Shown: piece after piece, positions 1 through 5,923 of the stretch
Position numbering within the stretch: the first letter of the stretch is position 1
Layout: every line of letters begins with the position of its first letter
Source of the DNA: RGIG426 sp045643425
GTDB lineage: Bacteria; Bacillota; Clostridia; Oscillospirales; Acutalibacteraceae
DNA length: 6,013 nucleotides
Reading direction: 5' to 3'
Assembly (NCBI GenBank): GCA_045643425.1
Contig: JAZUKW010000008.1
Coordinates: 1 to 6,013, forward strand
Notes under the pieces: model-generated
Told to the model about the DNA's origin: nothing
The model's input: the letters and a program-made list of their open reading frames with translations, nothing else
Database searches by the model: none
Program-made: the position numbers and the translations under genes

Positions 1-63
1 GATATTAAAGAGCCGCAGCCGCCGATGCCGGCGGGCGCTCCCGATATGGGCGGTATGTATTAA
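1..63 (+). CDS. groEL: C-terminal end of chaperonin GroEL (partial)
   Basis: Only the last 20 codons and the TAA stop are in the window. The translated tail reads DIKEPQPPMPAGAPDMGGMY. A DIKEP-type segment followed by a Pro/Ala/Gly/Met-rich flexible end finishing in a GGM motif is typical of the disordered C-terminal tail of bacterial GroEL, the ATP-driven 60-kDa cytosolic chaperonin. In that family the tail projects into the folding cavity. The gene ends 9 bases before a strong intrinsic terminator, so it is the last gene of its unit, as groEL is in groES-groEL operons. Identification rests on the tail alone; no ATPase or apical domain is visible, and another protein with a Gly-Met-rich end cannot be fully excluded. 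Confidence 0.75.
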   Translation, partial: DIKEPQPPMPAGAPDMGGMY

Positions 64-71
64 GCCGAAAC

Positions 72-107
72 AAAAAGAGCAGGACGAAAAGTCCTGCTCT
101 TTTTTTA
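72..107. terminator. Bidirectional intrinsic terminator between convergent genes
   Basis: A perfect 10-bp stem, AGAGCAGGAC (76-85) with GTCCTGCTCT (91-100), closes a GAAAA loop. The plus-strand transcript continues into a run of seven or more U residues (100-106). The stem is preceded by AAAA (72-75), so the minus-strand transcript also ends its hairpin in a U tract. The element therefore fits rho-independent termination for the GroEL-like gene on the plus strand and for galU, whose stop lies 8 bases away on the other strand. Confidence 0.92.
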
Positions 108-114
108 TGTGTTT

Positions 115-987
115 TTAAAACGTGGCAACGAGCTCTTTTAAGTACGCTTTAAATTCTTCGCCGAGGTCGGGGCGAGAGAGGGCGACTTCGCAGTTCGCCT
201 GCAAAATGCCGAGCTTGTTGCCCATATCGTAGCGTGTGCCGGTGAACGGAACGCCGGTCATACCGACGGTGCGCGCGAGCATTTTCATCGCGTCGGTGAG
301 CTGGACCTCGCCGCCCGCGCCGGGCGCGGTCTGCTCCAGAATGGGAAAGATGTCCGGCGTGAGCACCACGCGGCCGAGAATGGCGTAAGGGGACATGACC
401 TCGTCCGGCTTCGGCTTTTCGATCATATCCGACACGTAAAAGCAACCGTCGCCGGTCGGCTCGATTTTAACCGAGCTGTATTTGCCGATGGCCTCGGCGG
501 AAACCTCGTGGATTCCTAAAACGCCTTTGCCGTGGGCTTCAAACGCGCGGCACAGCTGGGCGCAGGCGGGGTCGTCACCGATGATGACGTCATCACCGTA
601 CAGCACCGCGAACGGCTCGTTACCGACGAACGATTTGGCGCAAAGCACGGCATGGCCGAGGCCCTTTGTCTCTTTTTGGCGCACAAAGGTGATGTTTGCG
701 AGATCGGTGATGCGGCGCACCTCGTCGAGATCGTCGAGCTTGCCGGAGGCTTCGAGGCGCTGTTCCAGCTCGACGGCGTGGTCGAAGTGATCTTCAATAA
801 GCCCTTTGCCGCGGTTGGTGATAATGAGAATATCCTCAATACCCGAACGGACCGCTTCCTCCACGATATACTGAATGGCGGGGCGATCGACGATGGGGAG
901 CATTTCTTTGGGCATGACTTTCGAGGCGGGGAGCACGCGCGTGCCGAGACCCGCCGCCGGAATAACGGCTTTTTTCACTTTTGCCAT
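115..987 (-). CDS. galU: UTP--glucose-1-phosphate uridylyltransferase
   Basis: This cytosolic nucleotidyltransferase makes UDP-glucose and pyrophosphate from UTP and glucose-1-phosphate, supplying glycolipid, teichoic acid, capsule and galactose pathways. The 290-residue product has the usual length for bacterial GalU. Visible motifs are the N-terminal nucleotide-binding signature AAGLGTR (residues 11-17) with MPKEMLP (25-31), GLGHAV (109-114), the metal- and sugar-binding YGDD (130-133), EKPKP (190-194), GGEVQLTD (225-232) and RYDMGNK (252-258). The ATG is preceded by AAAGGAG (996-1002) at 8 nt. The gene lies 13 nt downstream of the zinc-finger/DUF2628 gene and probably shares its transcript; the upstream stop codon overlaps the galU Shine-Dalgarno sequence, suggesting translational coupling. 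It ends at the shared terminator with the GroEL-like gene. No residue looks missing. The close paralogue group (RmlA-type thymidylyltransferases) lacks this set of motifs. Confidence 0.96.
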   Translation of the reverse strand: MAKVKKAVIPAAGLGTRVLPASKVMPKEMLPIVDRPAIQYIVEEAVRSGIEDILIITNRGKGLIEDHFDHAVELEQRLEASGKLDDLDEVRRITDLANITFVRQKETKGLGHAVLCAKSFVGNEPFAVLYGDDVIIGDDPACAQLCRAFEAHGKGVLGIHEVSAEAIGKYSSVKIEPTGDGCFYVSDMIEKPKPDEVMSPYAILGRVVLTPDIFPILEQTAPGAGGEVQLTDAMKMLARTVGMTGVPFTGTRYDMGNKLGILQANCEVALSRPDLGEEFKAYLKELVATF

Positions 988-1000
988 GATGCAGTCTCCT

Positions 1001-2005
1001 TTAGGTTAAAAACGTTTGTAAAAAGAGCGGCAGGAAATACCACACGCAGTAGGAAATGAGCGCGAGCGTCGCGGACGTGCCGCCCACAACGGAAAGCATA
1101 TCGCGGTAACCGTCGCCGAATTTCTGTTTGGCGGTGCGAATCTTCGTCAGGCAGGAATGCTCGTAGATCGTGTTGCCGAAGATGCCGAAAAACAGATGAA
1201 GCGCCAGCGACACGATCGTGAACAGCGAAATGAGGGACAGATAGCGGTTCATCGAATCGTCCAGCATACATTCCTGGATACGCGCCATCATCGCGGCGTA
1301 GCTGCCGCCGTCGGCAAACAGGTCTAACTTGACGAGCTCCACGTAATCCACCAAAAATTGCTGTAACAGTGAGAACAGCAGCATCAGCCCGCCGGTCAGG
1401 TAGCATTTGCGATAGAGCAGCCAAAACGGGGTGAGGATGAACGCCGCCCAATTCCATTTGGTCGATTTGCCGGTCTGCTCGAATTTTTGGAAAGCAGGCA
1501 TATAGTAGTGCTGGTTGCGGCCGACGACGCGGGCAACGTCCTCCGCTTTTTCGCCGCCGATCTCCGCTTCGGGATCGACTCCGCCGGTGTTTTGCACCGC
1601 GGCGCGGAACGGCACGTAGGTGGATTCGCCAAACGGTATGCCGAACGGGGCCGCGGGGCCGCGGGGCGGCTTGTCCGGCTTGTCGGAAGCGTTGTTCAGC
1701 TCCGGGATCGGGCGGCCGCAATGACCGCAAAACTCGGCGAATTCGGGGTTATCGAACCCGCAATGCGGACAGCGGCGGGTGGTCGTCTGCGGCTCGGCTT
1801 TCGGCGCGGCGTCCGCCTGCACGGAGGCTTTTTCGCGGGACCACTGCTCGGACGTGCCGTGGGTAGCCTCAAAGTGACAATGGCCGCTCTCCATATAGCA
1901 GGAGCGATGATGCGGCGCGCCGCACACGGGGCAGACCACAATATCGTCCGTCTTTTGAAACGGTTTTTGACAAACGGGGCAGGATTGCCCTTCGGAAAAA
2001 AACAT
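1001..2005 (-). CDS. RING-like/zinc-ribbon membrane protein with DUF2628-type domain
   Basis: This is a 334-residue protein of unknown function. From the preferred start, residues 9-43 form a Cys/His-rich finger (CPVC at 9-12, CPVC at 25-28, HHRSC at 32-36, C43), resembling the prokaryotic RING-finger family. A second zinc ribbon follows, CPHC at 79-82 and CGHC at 93-96. Residues about 100-165 are a Pro/Gly-rich linker. The motif KWNWAAFILTPFWLLYRK (183-200) is characteristic of the DUF2628 family. Three or more hydrophobic segments follow (about 186-225, 255-280 and 310-333), so the C-terminal half is membrane-embedded, with the fingers probably in the cytoplasm. An in-frame ATG at 2017 would add four residues but has no ribosome binding site, while the ATG at 2005 follows GAGGTG. 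Zinc binding and membrane location are inferred from sequence; substrate and role are unknown. It lies directly upstream of galU in the same apparent operon. Confidence 0.88.
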   Translation of the reverse strand: MFFSEGQSCPVCQKPFQKTDDIVVCPVCGAPHHRSCYMESGHCHFEATHGTSEQWSREKASVQADAAPKAEPQTTTRRCPHCGFDNPEFAEFCGHCGRPIPELNNASDKPDKPPRGPAAPFGIPFGESTYVPFRAAVQNTGGVDPEAEIGGEKAEDVARVVGRNQHYYMPAFQKFEQTGKSTKWNWAAFILTPFWLLYRKCYLTGGLMLLFSLLQQFLVDYVELVKLDLFADGGSYAAMMARIQECMLDDSMNRYLSLISLFTIVSLALHLFFGIFGNTIYEHSCLTKIRTAKQKFGDGYRDMLSVVGGTSATLALISYCVWYFLPLFLQTFLT

Positions 2006-2009
2006 AAAG

Positions 2010-2015
2010 CACCTC
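2010..2015 (-). promoter_or_regulatory. Ribosome binding site deciding the zinc-finger gene start
   Basis: On the minus strand the sequence reads GAGGTG, then CTTT, then ATG (2005-2003). This anti-16S-complementary run supports the ATG at 2005. It overlaps the alternative in-frame ATG at 2017-2015, which has no purine-rich site upstream. The spacing of 4 nt is short but usual when the GGTG part of AGGAGGTG does the pairing. Confidence 0.7.
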
Positions 2016-2040
2016 ATTACATTATGGGTTTGTAATCCTT

Positions 2041-2068
2041 ATTGTAGCCGATTTGCGAAAAAATGCAA
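2041..2068 (-). promoter_or_regulatory. Candidate sigma-A promoter for the zinc-finger gene-galU operon
   Basis: Read on the minus strand, TTGCAT (2068-2063) is followed by a 16-nt spacer and TACAAT (2046-2041), which matches the -10 consensus at five of six bases. Transcription would begin about 30 nt before the preferred ATG at 2005. The -35 box matches at only three of six positions, so this is a plausible but not strong assignment. Confidence 0.5.
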
Positions 2069-2073
2069 GTACA

Positions 2074-2091
2074 TTTACAAAGGTTTATAAA
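2074..2091. repeat. AT-rich quasi-palindrome between divergent promoters
   Basis: TTTACAAA (2074-2081), GG, then TTTATAAA (2084-2091) forms an inverted repeat with one mismatch per arm; it can equally be read as a near-perfect direct repeat. It lies between the two divergent promoters, upstream of both. An operator is possible, but in AT-rich intergenic DNA a chance origin is also plausible. Confidence 0.3.
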
Positions 2092-2117
2092 AAGTTAACG
2101 AATTCACGGTTTTTTCG

Positions 2118-2146
2118 TTGCTTTTTCGGGGCGGATTCGTTATAAT
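2118..2146 (+). promoter_or_regulatory. Sigma-A promoter for the murD operon
   Basis: A perfect -10 hexamer TATAAT (2141-2146) lies 17 nt downstream of TTGCTT (2118-2123), which keeps the conserved TTG of the -35 box. Transcription would start near 2153, only about 15-20 nt before the GTG start at 2171, leaving a short leader that is mostly ribosome binding site. Confidence 0.7.
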
Positions 2147-2156
2147 GAAAAGGATA

Positions 2157-2162
2157 AAGGAG
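2157..2162 (+). promoter_or_regulatory. Ribosome binding site deciding the murD start
   Basis: AAGGAG (2157-2162) lies 8 nt before the GTG at 2171, an ideal distance. An alternative in-frame GTG at 2162 overlaps this site and has no usable Shine-Dalgarno of its own, so it is set aside. Confidence 0.85.
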
Positions 2163-2170
2163 TGAGCGCT

Positions 2171-3568
2171 GTGAACGAAAAGGCAAAACGTTTTTTTAAG
2201 GAAATCAAAGGAAAAACCGTGGCGATCTGCGGCGTCGGCCGCAACAACCGCCCGGTCATCGAGCAGTTTTTGAATGCCGGTGCGCACGTGCGCGCCTGCG
2301 ATATGTGTACGCGGGAAAAATTGGGCGAGGACGTGGCGCGCGATTTAGAGGCGAAGGGCGCCGTTCTCTGCCTCGGTGACGGCTATCTGGACGGGATCGA
2401 CACCGTCGATCTCATTTTGCGTACGCCCGGTATGAAGCCGTATCTCCCGCCCTTTGAAGCGGCGCGGAAGAAAGGGATTCCCGTCACGTCCGAAATGGAG
2501 CTGTTTTTCGACTTGTCGCCCGCGCCGATTTATGCGGTGACCGGCTCCGACGGAAAAACGACCACCACGACCGTGATCGCCAAGCTGCTTTCGGCGGCGG
2601 GCAAAACGGTGCATCTCGGCGGCAACATCGGCCGTCCGCTGCTTCCTATTATCGACGAGGTGAAGCCGGAGGACGTGGTGGTGGTGGAGCTTTCGAGCTT
2701 CCAGCTGACGATGATGCAAAAAACGCCGCACGTGGCGGTGGTGACCAACGTGTCCGAAAACCACCTGAATTGGCACACGGATATGGACGAATACGTGGAG
2801 GCAAAACGGAATCTCATCGCCTACCAGGGCGCGGCTGACCGCGTTGTTTTGAACGCCGACAACGACTATACCGTGGAGTTCGCACAGTCGGCGCCGGCGG
2901 GAGAAAAATTTATGTTCTCGCTGAAAAAGCCGCAAGAGGGCGCGTGGATGAGCGAGGACCGCAAGCTCTATATGACCGCGAACGGTGTCACCACCTTTGT
3001 GATGGACGCGGAGACCATTCGCATCCACGGCGACCACAACATCGCCAACTACTTAGCGGCGATCTCCGCGGTGTGGGGCGAGGTGTCGGTTGAGACGATC
3101 GCCAAATTTGCCGCGGAGTTTTCCGGCGTGGAGCATCGCAGCGAGTTCGTGCGGGAGCTTAACGGGGTGCAATGGTATAACGATTCCATCGGCAGCAGCC
3201 CCGCTCGCACCAATGCCGGGTTGGTTTCGTTCCGCAACAAGGGCAAAAAGGTCATCCTGATTGCCGGCGGTTACGACAAGCATCTCGACTATATGCCGCT
3301 CGGCGAGGAAGCGGCGAAGTCAGTGAAATCCGCTATTTTGCTGGGCGATACTGCGCCCGCGATCGACAAGGCGATCCGCGCCTTTTCCGATTTGCCCGTT
3401 GCGCGGGTGAATTCGATGGACGAGGCGGTGGCGGAGGCGTTCCGCCAGGCGAAGCCGGGAGATACGGTCTTTATGTCTCCGGCGTCGGCCAGCTTCGATA
3501 TGTTTAAAAACTTCGAGGAACGCGGCGACTGGTTCAAGTTCCTCGTGATGGCGTTGCCCGATGCTTGA
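2171..3568 (+). CDS. murD: UDP-N-acetylmuramoyl-L-alanine--D-glutamate ligase
   Basis: MurD is the cytosolic Mur ligase that adds D-glutamate to UDP-MurNAc-L-alanine, with ATP hydrolysis, in peptidoglycan precursor synthesis. The 465-residue length from the GTG start at 2171 is normal. Visible features are an N-terminal Rossmann-like domain with CGVGRNN (20-26), the P-loop GSDGKTTTT (125-133), VVELSSFQL (171-179) and NVSENHL (193-199). Next come HGDHNIANYLAA (286-297), the MurD-type NDSIGSSPART (337-347), IAGGYDKHLDY (364-374) and the strongly MurD-specific SPASASFDMFKNFEERG (436-452). All three Mur ligase domains are complete. It is the first gene of an apparent three-gene operon; its last 8 nt overlap the GNAT gene. 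It stands apart from other visible division and cell-wall (dcw) genes: its immediate neighbours are not mur or fts genes. Confidence 0.97.
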   Translation: MNEKAKRFFKEIKGKTVAICGVGRNNRPVIEQFLNAGAHVRACDMCTREKLGEDVARDLEAKGAVLCLGDGYLDGIDTVDLILRTPGMKPYLPPFEAARKKGIPVTSEMELFFDLSPAPIYAVTGSDGKTTTTTVIAKLLSAAGKTVHLGGNIGRPLLPIIDEVKPEDVVVVELSSFQLTMMQKTPHVAVVTNVSENHLNWHTDMDEYVEAKRNLIAYQGAADRVVLNADNDYTVEFAQSAPAGEKFMFSLKKPQEGAWMSEDRKLYMTANGVTTFVMDAETIRIHGDHNIANYLAAISAVWGEVSVETIAKFAAEFSGVEHRSEFVRELNGVQWYNDSIGSSPARTNAGLVSFRNKGKKVILIAGGYDKHLDYMPLGEEAAKSVKSAILLGDTAPAIDKAIRAFSDLPVARVNSMDEAVAEAFRQAKPGDTVFMSPASASFDMFKNFEERGDWFKFLVMALPDA

Positions 3569-4295
3569 GCTGTGTAACGCCGCAACGCTGCCGACGGCTT
3601 TTGGAGAGACGGAGGCCGGCGTGCGCATTGCGTCGCAAATCGGCATTTACGGGGCGACACAGCCGTTCTTTCTCGTCTATAAAGGCGAGGGAGGAAGCGT
3701 TTTGTCGGTGCTGGACGGCGCGGCGACGCTCTTTCCCGGTGACGACGCGGAGGAGGCGCTCTGCTTTGTGGGAATGATGCCGCAAATCACCTCTTTGCGC
3801 AGCGACAGCGTGACGGCGACGGCTTTTGCGGCGACACACGGGTTTGGCGTCCGCACCGGAGCGGTGCTGAAAGCGCCGCAGGGAATCGAGCCGACGGGAA
3901 CGGTGAAAGCGGTGTTGCCCGCCGACTTTTATCCGCTCGCGAAACGCGTGTTCGGCAACGGATTGCCGCCGTACGACGTGTGGTATACCGACGTGTGGCA
4001 GCGTCTGCGGCGGGAAAAATGCCGTCTTGTCGGCGTCGGTGACGGCGAAACGCTTGTGTCCGGCGCTATGACGGTTGCCGAAGCGGACGGCGCGTGGCTT
4101 TTGGGCGCGGTATGCACCGACGAAAATTACCGCAAGCGCGGGTATGCCGCCGCGTGTGTTACTGCCCTCGCCGCCGAGGGACAGCGGCTTGGAAACGACG
4201 TCTATATTGCCGCCAAAAACGAGGCGGCACAGCATTTGTACGAACACTTGGGCTTCACCGTCTGCGGGACGTGGGGCGAAGTGGATATTATGTGA
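3561..4295 (+). CDS. GNAT-family N-acetyltransferase with extra N-terminal domain
   Basis: This 244-residue protein probably transfers an acetyl group from acetyl-CoA to an unidentified substrate. The GNAT fold is in the C-terminal half: LLGAVCTDENYRKRGYAAA (180-198) matches motif A with the acetyl-CoA-binding R-x-x-G-x-A loop (RKRGYA, 191-196), and NEAAQHLYEHLGF (220-232) is the usual C-terminal GNAT signature. The first 110 or so residues lack clear motifs and may be a degenerate second GNAT-like half or a substrate-binding domain. The ATG overlaps the murD stop (ATGCTTGA). An in-frame TGA at 3546-3548 with no start codon between rules out an earlier start. There is no convincing Shine-Dalgarno, so translation probably depends on coupling to murD. 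The substrate cannot be told from sequence; linkage to murD hints at, but does not prove, a cell-wall role. Confidence 0.88.
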   Translation: MLELCNAATLPTAFGETEAGVRIASQIGIYGATQPFFLVYKGEGGSVLSVLDGAATLFPGDDAEEALCFVGMMPQITSLRSDSVTATAFAATHGFGVRTGAVLKAPQGIEPTGTVKAVLPADFYPLAKRVFGNGLPPYDVWYTDVWQRLRREKCRLVGVGDGETLVSGAMTVAEADGAWLLGAVCTDENYRKRGYAAACVTALAAEGQRLGNDVYIAAKNEAAQHLYEHLGFTVCGTWGEVDIM

Positions 4296-4304
4296 GGAAA
4301 CCGT

Positions 4305-5579
4305 ATGAACACACCGTTTTTTGAAATCAACGAAAAACTTGCCGCTTTGTCGGAGCAGGCGCTTTTGCGGGTGAAGCCGCAATTTACCCACATCGACGAG
4401 GTGGCGGAATATAACGTGCAAAAGGTGCTGGCGGCTTTTGCCAAACACCGTGTAAGCGAGAGTCATTTTGTGCCGACCACCGGCTACGGCTACGGCGACC
4501 GCGGGCGGGATACGCTCGACGCCGTGTTTGCCGAGGTCATGGGGGCGGAGGATGCGCTTGTGCGCCACAGCATCGTGTCCGGCACGCACGCGATCACCAT
4601 CGCGCTGTTCGGGGTGCTTCGCCCCGGCGACACCTTGCTTGCCGCGACCGGCGCGCCGTACGATACGCTGGAGACCACGATCGGCCACAAGCGGGACGCG
4701 GCGGGCTCACTTAAAGAGTTTGGCGTGGGCTACAAGGAAGTGCCGCTGAACGCCGAAAAAGCGCCGGATCTGCCCGCGATTGCCGCCGCGCTGTCGGATG
4801 AGAGCGTAAGGCTTGTGCATATCCAGCGCTCGCGTGGGTACGATACGCGTCCGTCGCTGAAAATTGCGGACATCAAGGCGATCATCGACACGGTGAAAGC
4901 CGTAAGGGACGACGTGTGTGTGTTTGTGGATAACTGCTACGGCGAGTTTGCCGAGACGGTCGAGCCCACCGAGGTGGGCGCCGATTTGATGGCGGGCTCG
5001 CTCATCAAAAACGCGGGCGGTGGTGTCGCGCAAAACGGCGGGTATCTTTGCGGCAAGGCGCGCTACATAGAGCTGTGTGCCGCGCGGATGACCACGCCCG
5101 GCCTCGGCCGCGAGGTGGGCGCGTCGCTCGGCCACAACCGTGAGCTGTTTATGGGGTTGTTCCACGCGCCGCAGGTGGTGGGCGAGGCGATGAAAACCGC
5201 CGTCTACGCCGCGTCGCTGTTTGATTTGCTCGGGTACGACGTGTCGCCGAAGCCGTTGGAGGAGCGCGGCGACATCATCGAGGTCCTGTTTTGTAAGTCG
5301 CCCGAAGCGCTTTGCTCGTTTTGCCGCGGAATGCAGCGCGGCGCGCCGGTGGACGCGTTCGTTGTGCCGGAGCCAAGTGATATGCCCGGTTACGAGTCGC
5401 AGGTGATCATGGCGGCGGGAGCGTTTACCATGGGCTCGTCTATCGAGCTGTCGGCGGATGCGCCGCTGCGGGAGCCGTTTGCCGCGTTTATGCAGGGCGG
5501 CCTCAATTTCCATGCCGGAAAGCTCGGTGTGCTTTTGGCGGCGCAGACGATGCTGGAGGACGGGATTTTTACGCTGTAA
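4305..5579 (+). CDS. PLP-dependent methionine gamma-lyase family protein (YnbB-like)
   Basis: The 424-residue product belongs to the family annotated as 'methionine gamma-lyase family' or 'aluminium resistance protein' (YnbB-like), fold-type I PLP enzymes whose physiological reaction is poorly defined. Visible features are VPTTGYGYGDRGRDTLD (56-72), SGTHA (92-96, phosphate-binding region), VDNCYGEF (208-215) with Asp209 expected to contact the PLP ring nitrogen, and DLMAGSLIKNAGGGVAQNGGY (227-247) with Lys235 as the likely Schiff-base lysine. GRGMQ-type and FHAGK (402-406) segments lie near the end. Length is normal and the protein is complete. The ATG follows GAGGA (4294-4298) at 6 nt and lies 9 nt after the GNAT stop, so it is the third gene of the murD operon. 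A terminator follows 8 nt after the stop. In many Firmicutes family members sit near miaA/hfq, so this context differs. The true substrate is unknown. Confidence 0.92.
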   Translation: MNTPFFEINEKLAALSEQALLRVKPQFTHIDEVAEYNVQKVLAAFAKHRVSESHFVPTTGYGYGDRGRDTLDAVFAEVMGAEDALVRHSIVSGTHAITIALFGVLRPGDTLLAATGAPYDTLETTIGHKRDAAGSLKEFGVGYKEVPLNAEKAPDLPAIAAALSDESVRLVHIQRSRGYDTRPSLKIADIKAIIDTVKAVRDDVCVFVDNCYGEFAETVEPTEVGADLMAGSLIKNAGGGVAQNGGYLCGKARYIELCAARMTTPGLGREVGASLGHNRELFMGLFHAPQVVGEAMKTAVYAASLFDLLGYDVSPKPLEERGDIIEVLFCKSPEALCSFCRGMQRGAPVDAFVVPEPSDMPGYESQVIMAAGAFTMGSSIELSADAPLREPFAAFMQGGLNFHAGKLGVLLAAQTMLEDGIFTL

Positions 5580-5587
5580 ACTTTTTT

Positions 5588-5617
5588 AAGAGCGACCGAA
5601 ACGGTCGCTCTTTTTTT
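5588..5617 (+). terminator. Intrinsic terminator of the murD operon
   Basis: AAGAGCGACCG (5588-5598) pairs perfectly with CGGTCGCTCTT (5602-5612) around an AAA loop, and the U tract runs through 5617. An upstream run of T (5582-5587) makes it U-poor but usable on the opposite strand. It starts 8 nt after the last stop codon. Confidence 0.95.
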
Positions 5618-5626
5618 GTGTGTCAC

Positions 5627-5643
5627 TTCGACAGGTTTCGACA
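5627..5643 (-). promoter_or_regulatory. Tandem Spo0A-box matches
   Basis: TTCGACA occurs at 5627-5633 and again at 5637-5643. On the minus strand each is TGTCGAA, the established consensus of the box bound by phosphorylated Spo0A, the sporulation master regulator. The second copy sits in the longer match TTTTTGTCGAAA. The 10-bp repeat places both on the same helix face, in the same orientation, as known for tandem 0A boxes. Related one-mismatch copies are TTCGATA (5659-5665) and TGTCGAT (5838-5844). Binding is inferred from the motif only. Confidence 0.5.
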
Positions 5644-5667
5644 AAAATGTAACAGATGTTCGATAAT
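5638..5667 (+). promoter_or_regulatory. Possible upstream promoter overlapping a Spo0A-like box
   Basis: TCGACA (5638-5643, five of six to TTGACA) is followed at 18 nt by GATAAT (5662-5667, five of six to TATAAT). The -35 lies inside the second Spo0A-like box and the -10 lies inside a perfect dyad, TCGATA-A-TATCGA (5660-5672). Transcription would begin near 5674 and run towards the gene at 5941. Confidence 0.4.
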
Positions 5668-5689
5668 ATCGACGTAAAATAGAGAGGCA

Positions 5690-5714
5690 TTTTGCGGGTG
5701 ACACCCTCACAAAA
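5690..5714. repeat. Imperfect inverted repeat
   Basis: TTTTGCGGGTG (5690-5700) and CACCCTCACAAAA (5702-5714) are inverted repeats apart from a two-base bulge (TTTTG-C-GGGTG against TTTTG-TGA-GGGTG). The centre is a single A, too tight for an RNA hairpin at full pairing, so a protein operator is the likelier reading if it is functional. Confidence 0.35.
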
Positions 5715-5844
5715 CGAGAATACCGAAAGCCAAGATACAAAAAGCAGAAAACCCCAAAAATGAATATATATCAAGGAAAACGCGCCGTGTAAAGCGACTT
5801 CCCTTGTCGGCAGAAAGGGCGGTTATTGTTCTTATATTGTCGAT

Positions 5845-5863
5845 AACATTCACAAAAAATGTT
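5845..5863. promoter_or_regulatory. Dyad overlapping the -35 of the strong promoter
   Basis: AACATT (5845-5850) and AATGTT (5858-5863) are perfect 6-bp inverted arms around a 7-nt spacer. The right arm runs into the TTGACA box, so a bound protein could affect polymerase access. The regulator is not identifiable from the sequence. Confidence 0.35.
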
Positions 5864-5890
5864 GACAAATCCGGTAAATTGTGGTATAAT
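5862..5890 (+). promoter_or_regulatory. Perfect-consensus sigma-A promoter with extended -10
   Basis: TTGACA (5862-5867), exactly 17 nt, then TATAAT (5885-5890), with TGG (5882-5884) giving the extended -10 TGnTATAAT. Transcription would start near 5897, leaving a leader of about 44 nt before the ATG at 5941. Such a full match usually means a very strong promoter unless it is repressed. Confidence 0.92.
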
Positions 5891-5923
5891 GCAAGCAACC
5901 TCGAGGAAGAAAACTTTTGGGAA

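Noticed and set aside
2006..2017. Upstream ATG for the zinc-finger gene adding Met-Arg-Cys-Phe
   Set aside because: No purine-rich site precedes it, and it overlaps the GAGGTG that serves the ATG at 2005.
2162..2170. Upstream GTG start for murD adding three residues
   Set aside because: The GTG overlaps the AAGGAG ribosome binding site that is ideally placed for the GTG at 2171.
3534..4688. Long minus-strand open frame (384 codons) across the GNAT and PLP genes
   Set aside because: It lies antisense to two well-supported genes, is rich in Arg/His/Gly as expected from the complement of GC-rich codons, and shows no recognisable domain.
4707..5513. Minus-strand open frame of 268 codons opposite the PLP gene
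   Set aside because: Antisense shadow with Arg/His-rich composition; the plus-strand gene has clear PLP-enzyme motifs throughout.
5694..5710. RNA hairpin at the GGGTG/CACCC dyad
   Set aside because: Only one base separates the arms, so full pairing cannot form a loop; the alternative GTGA/TCAC stem is just 4 bp. It was kept only as a possible protein-binding dyad.
5586..5774. Minus-strand frame of 62 codons in the intergenic region
   Set aside because: TTG start, no ribosome binding site, and it reads through the terminator hairpin.
5760..5792. Short plus-strand frame, ATG to TAA, encoding MNIYQGKRAV
   Set aside because: No Shine-Dalgarno sequence upstream and no regulatory codon run, so a leader peptide is not supported.
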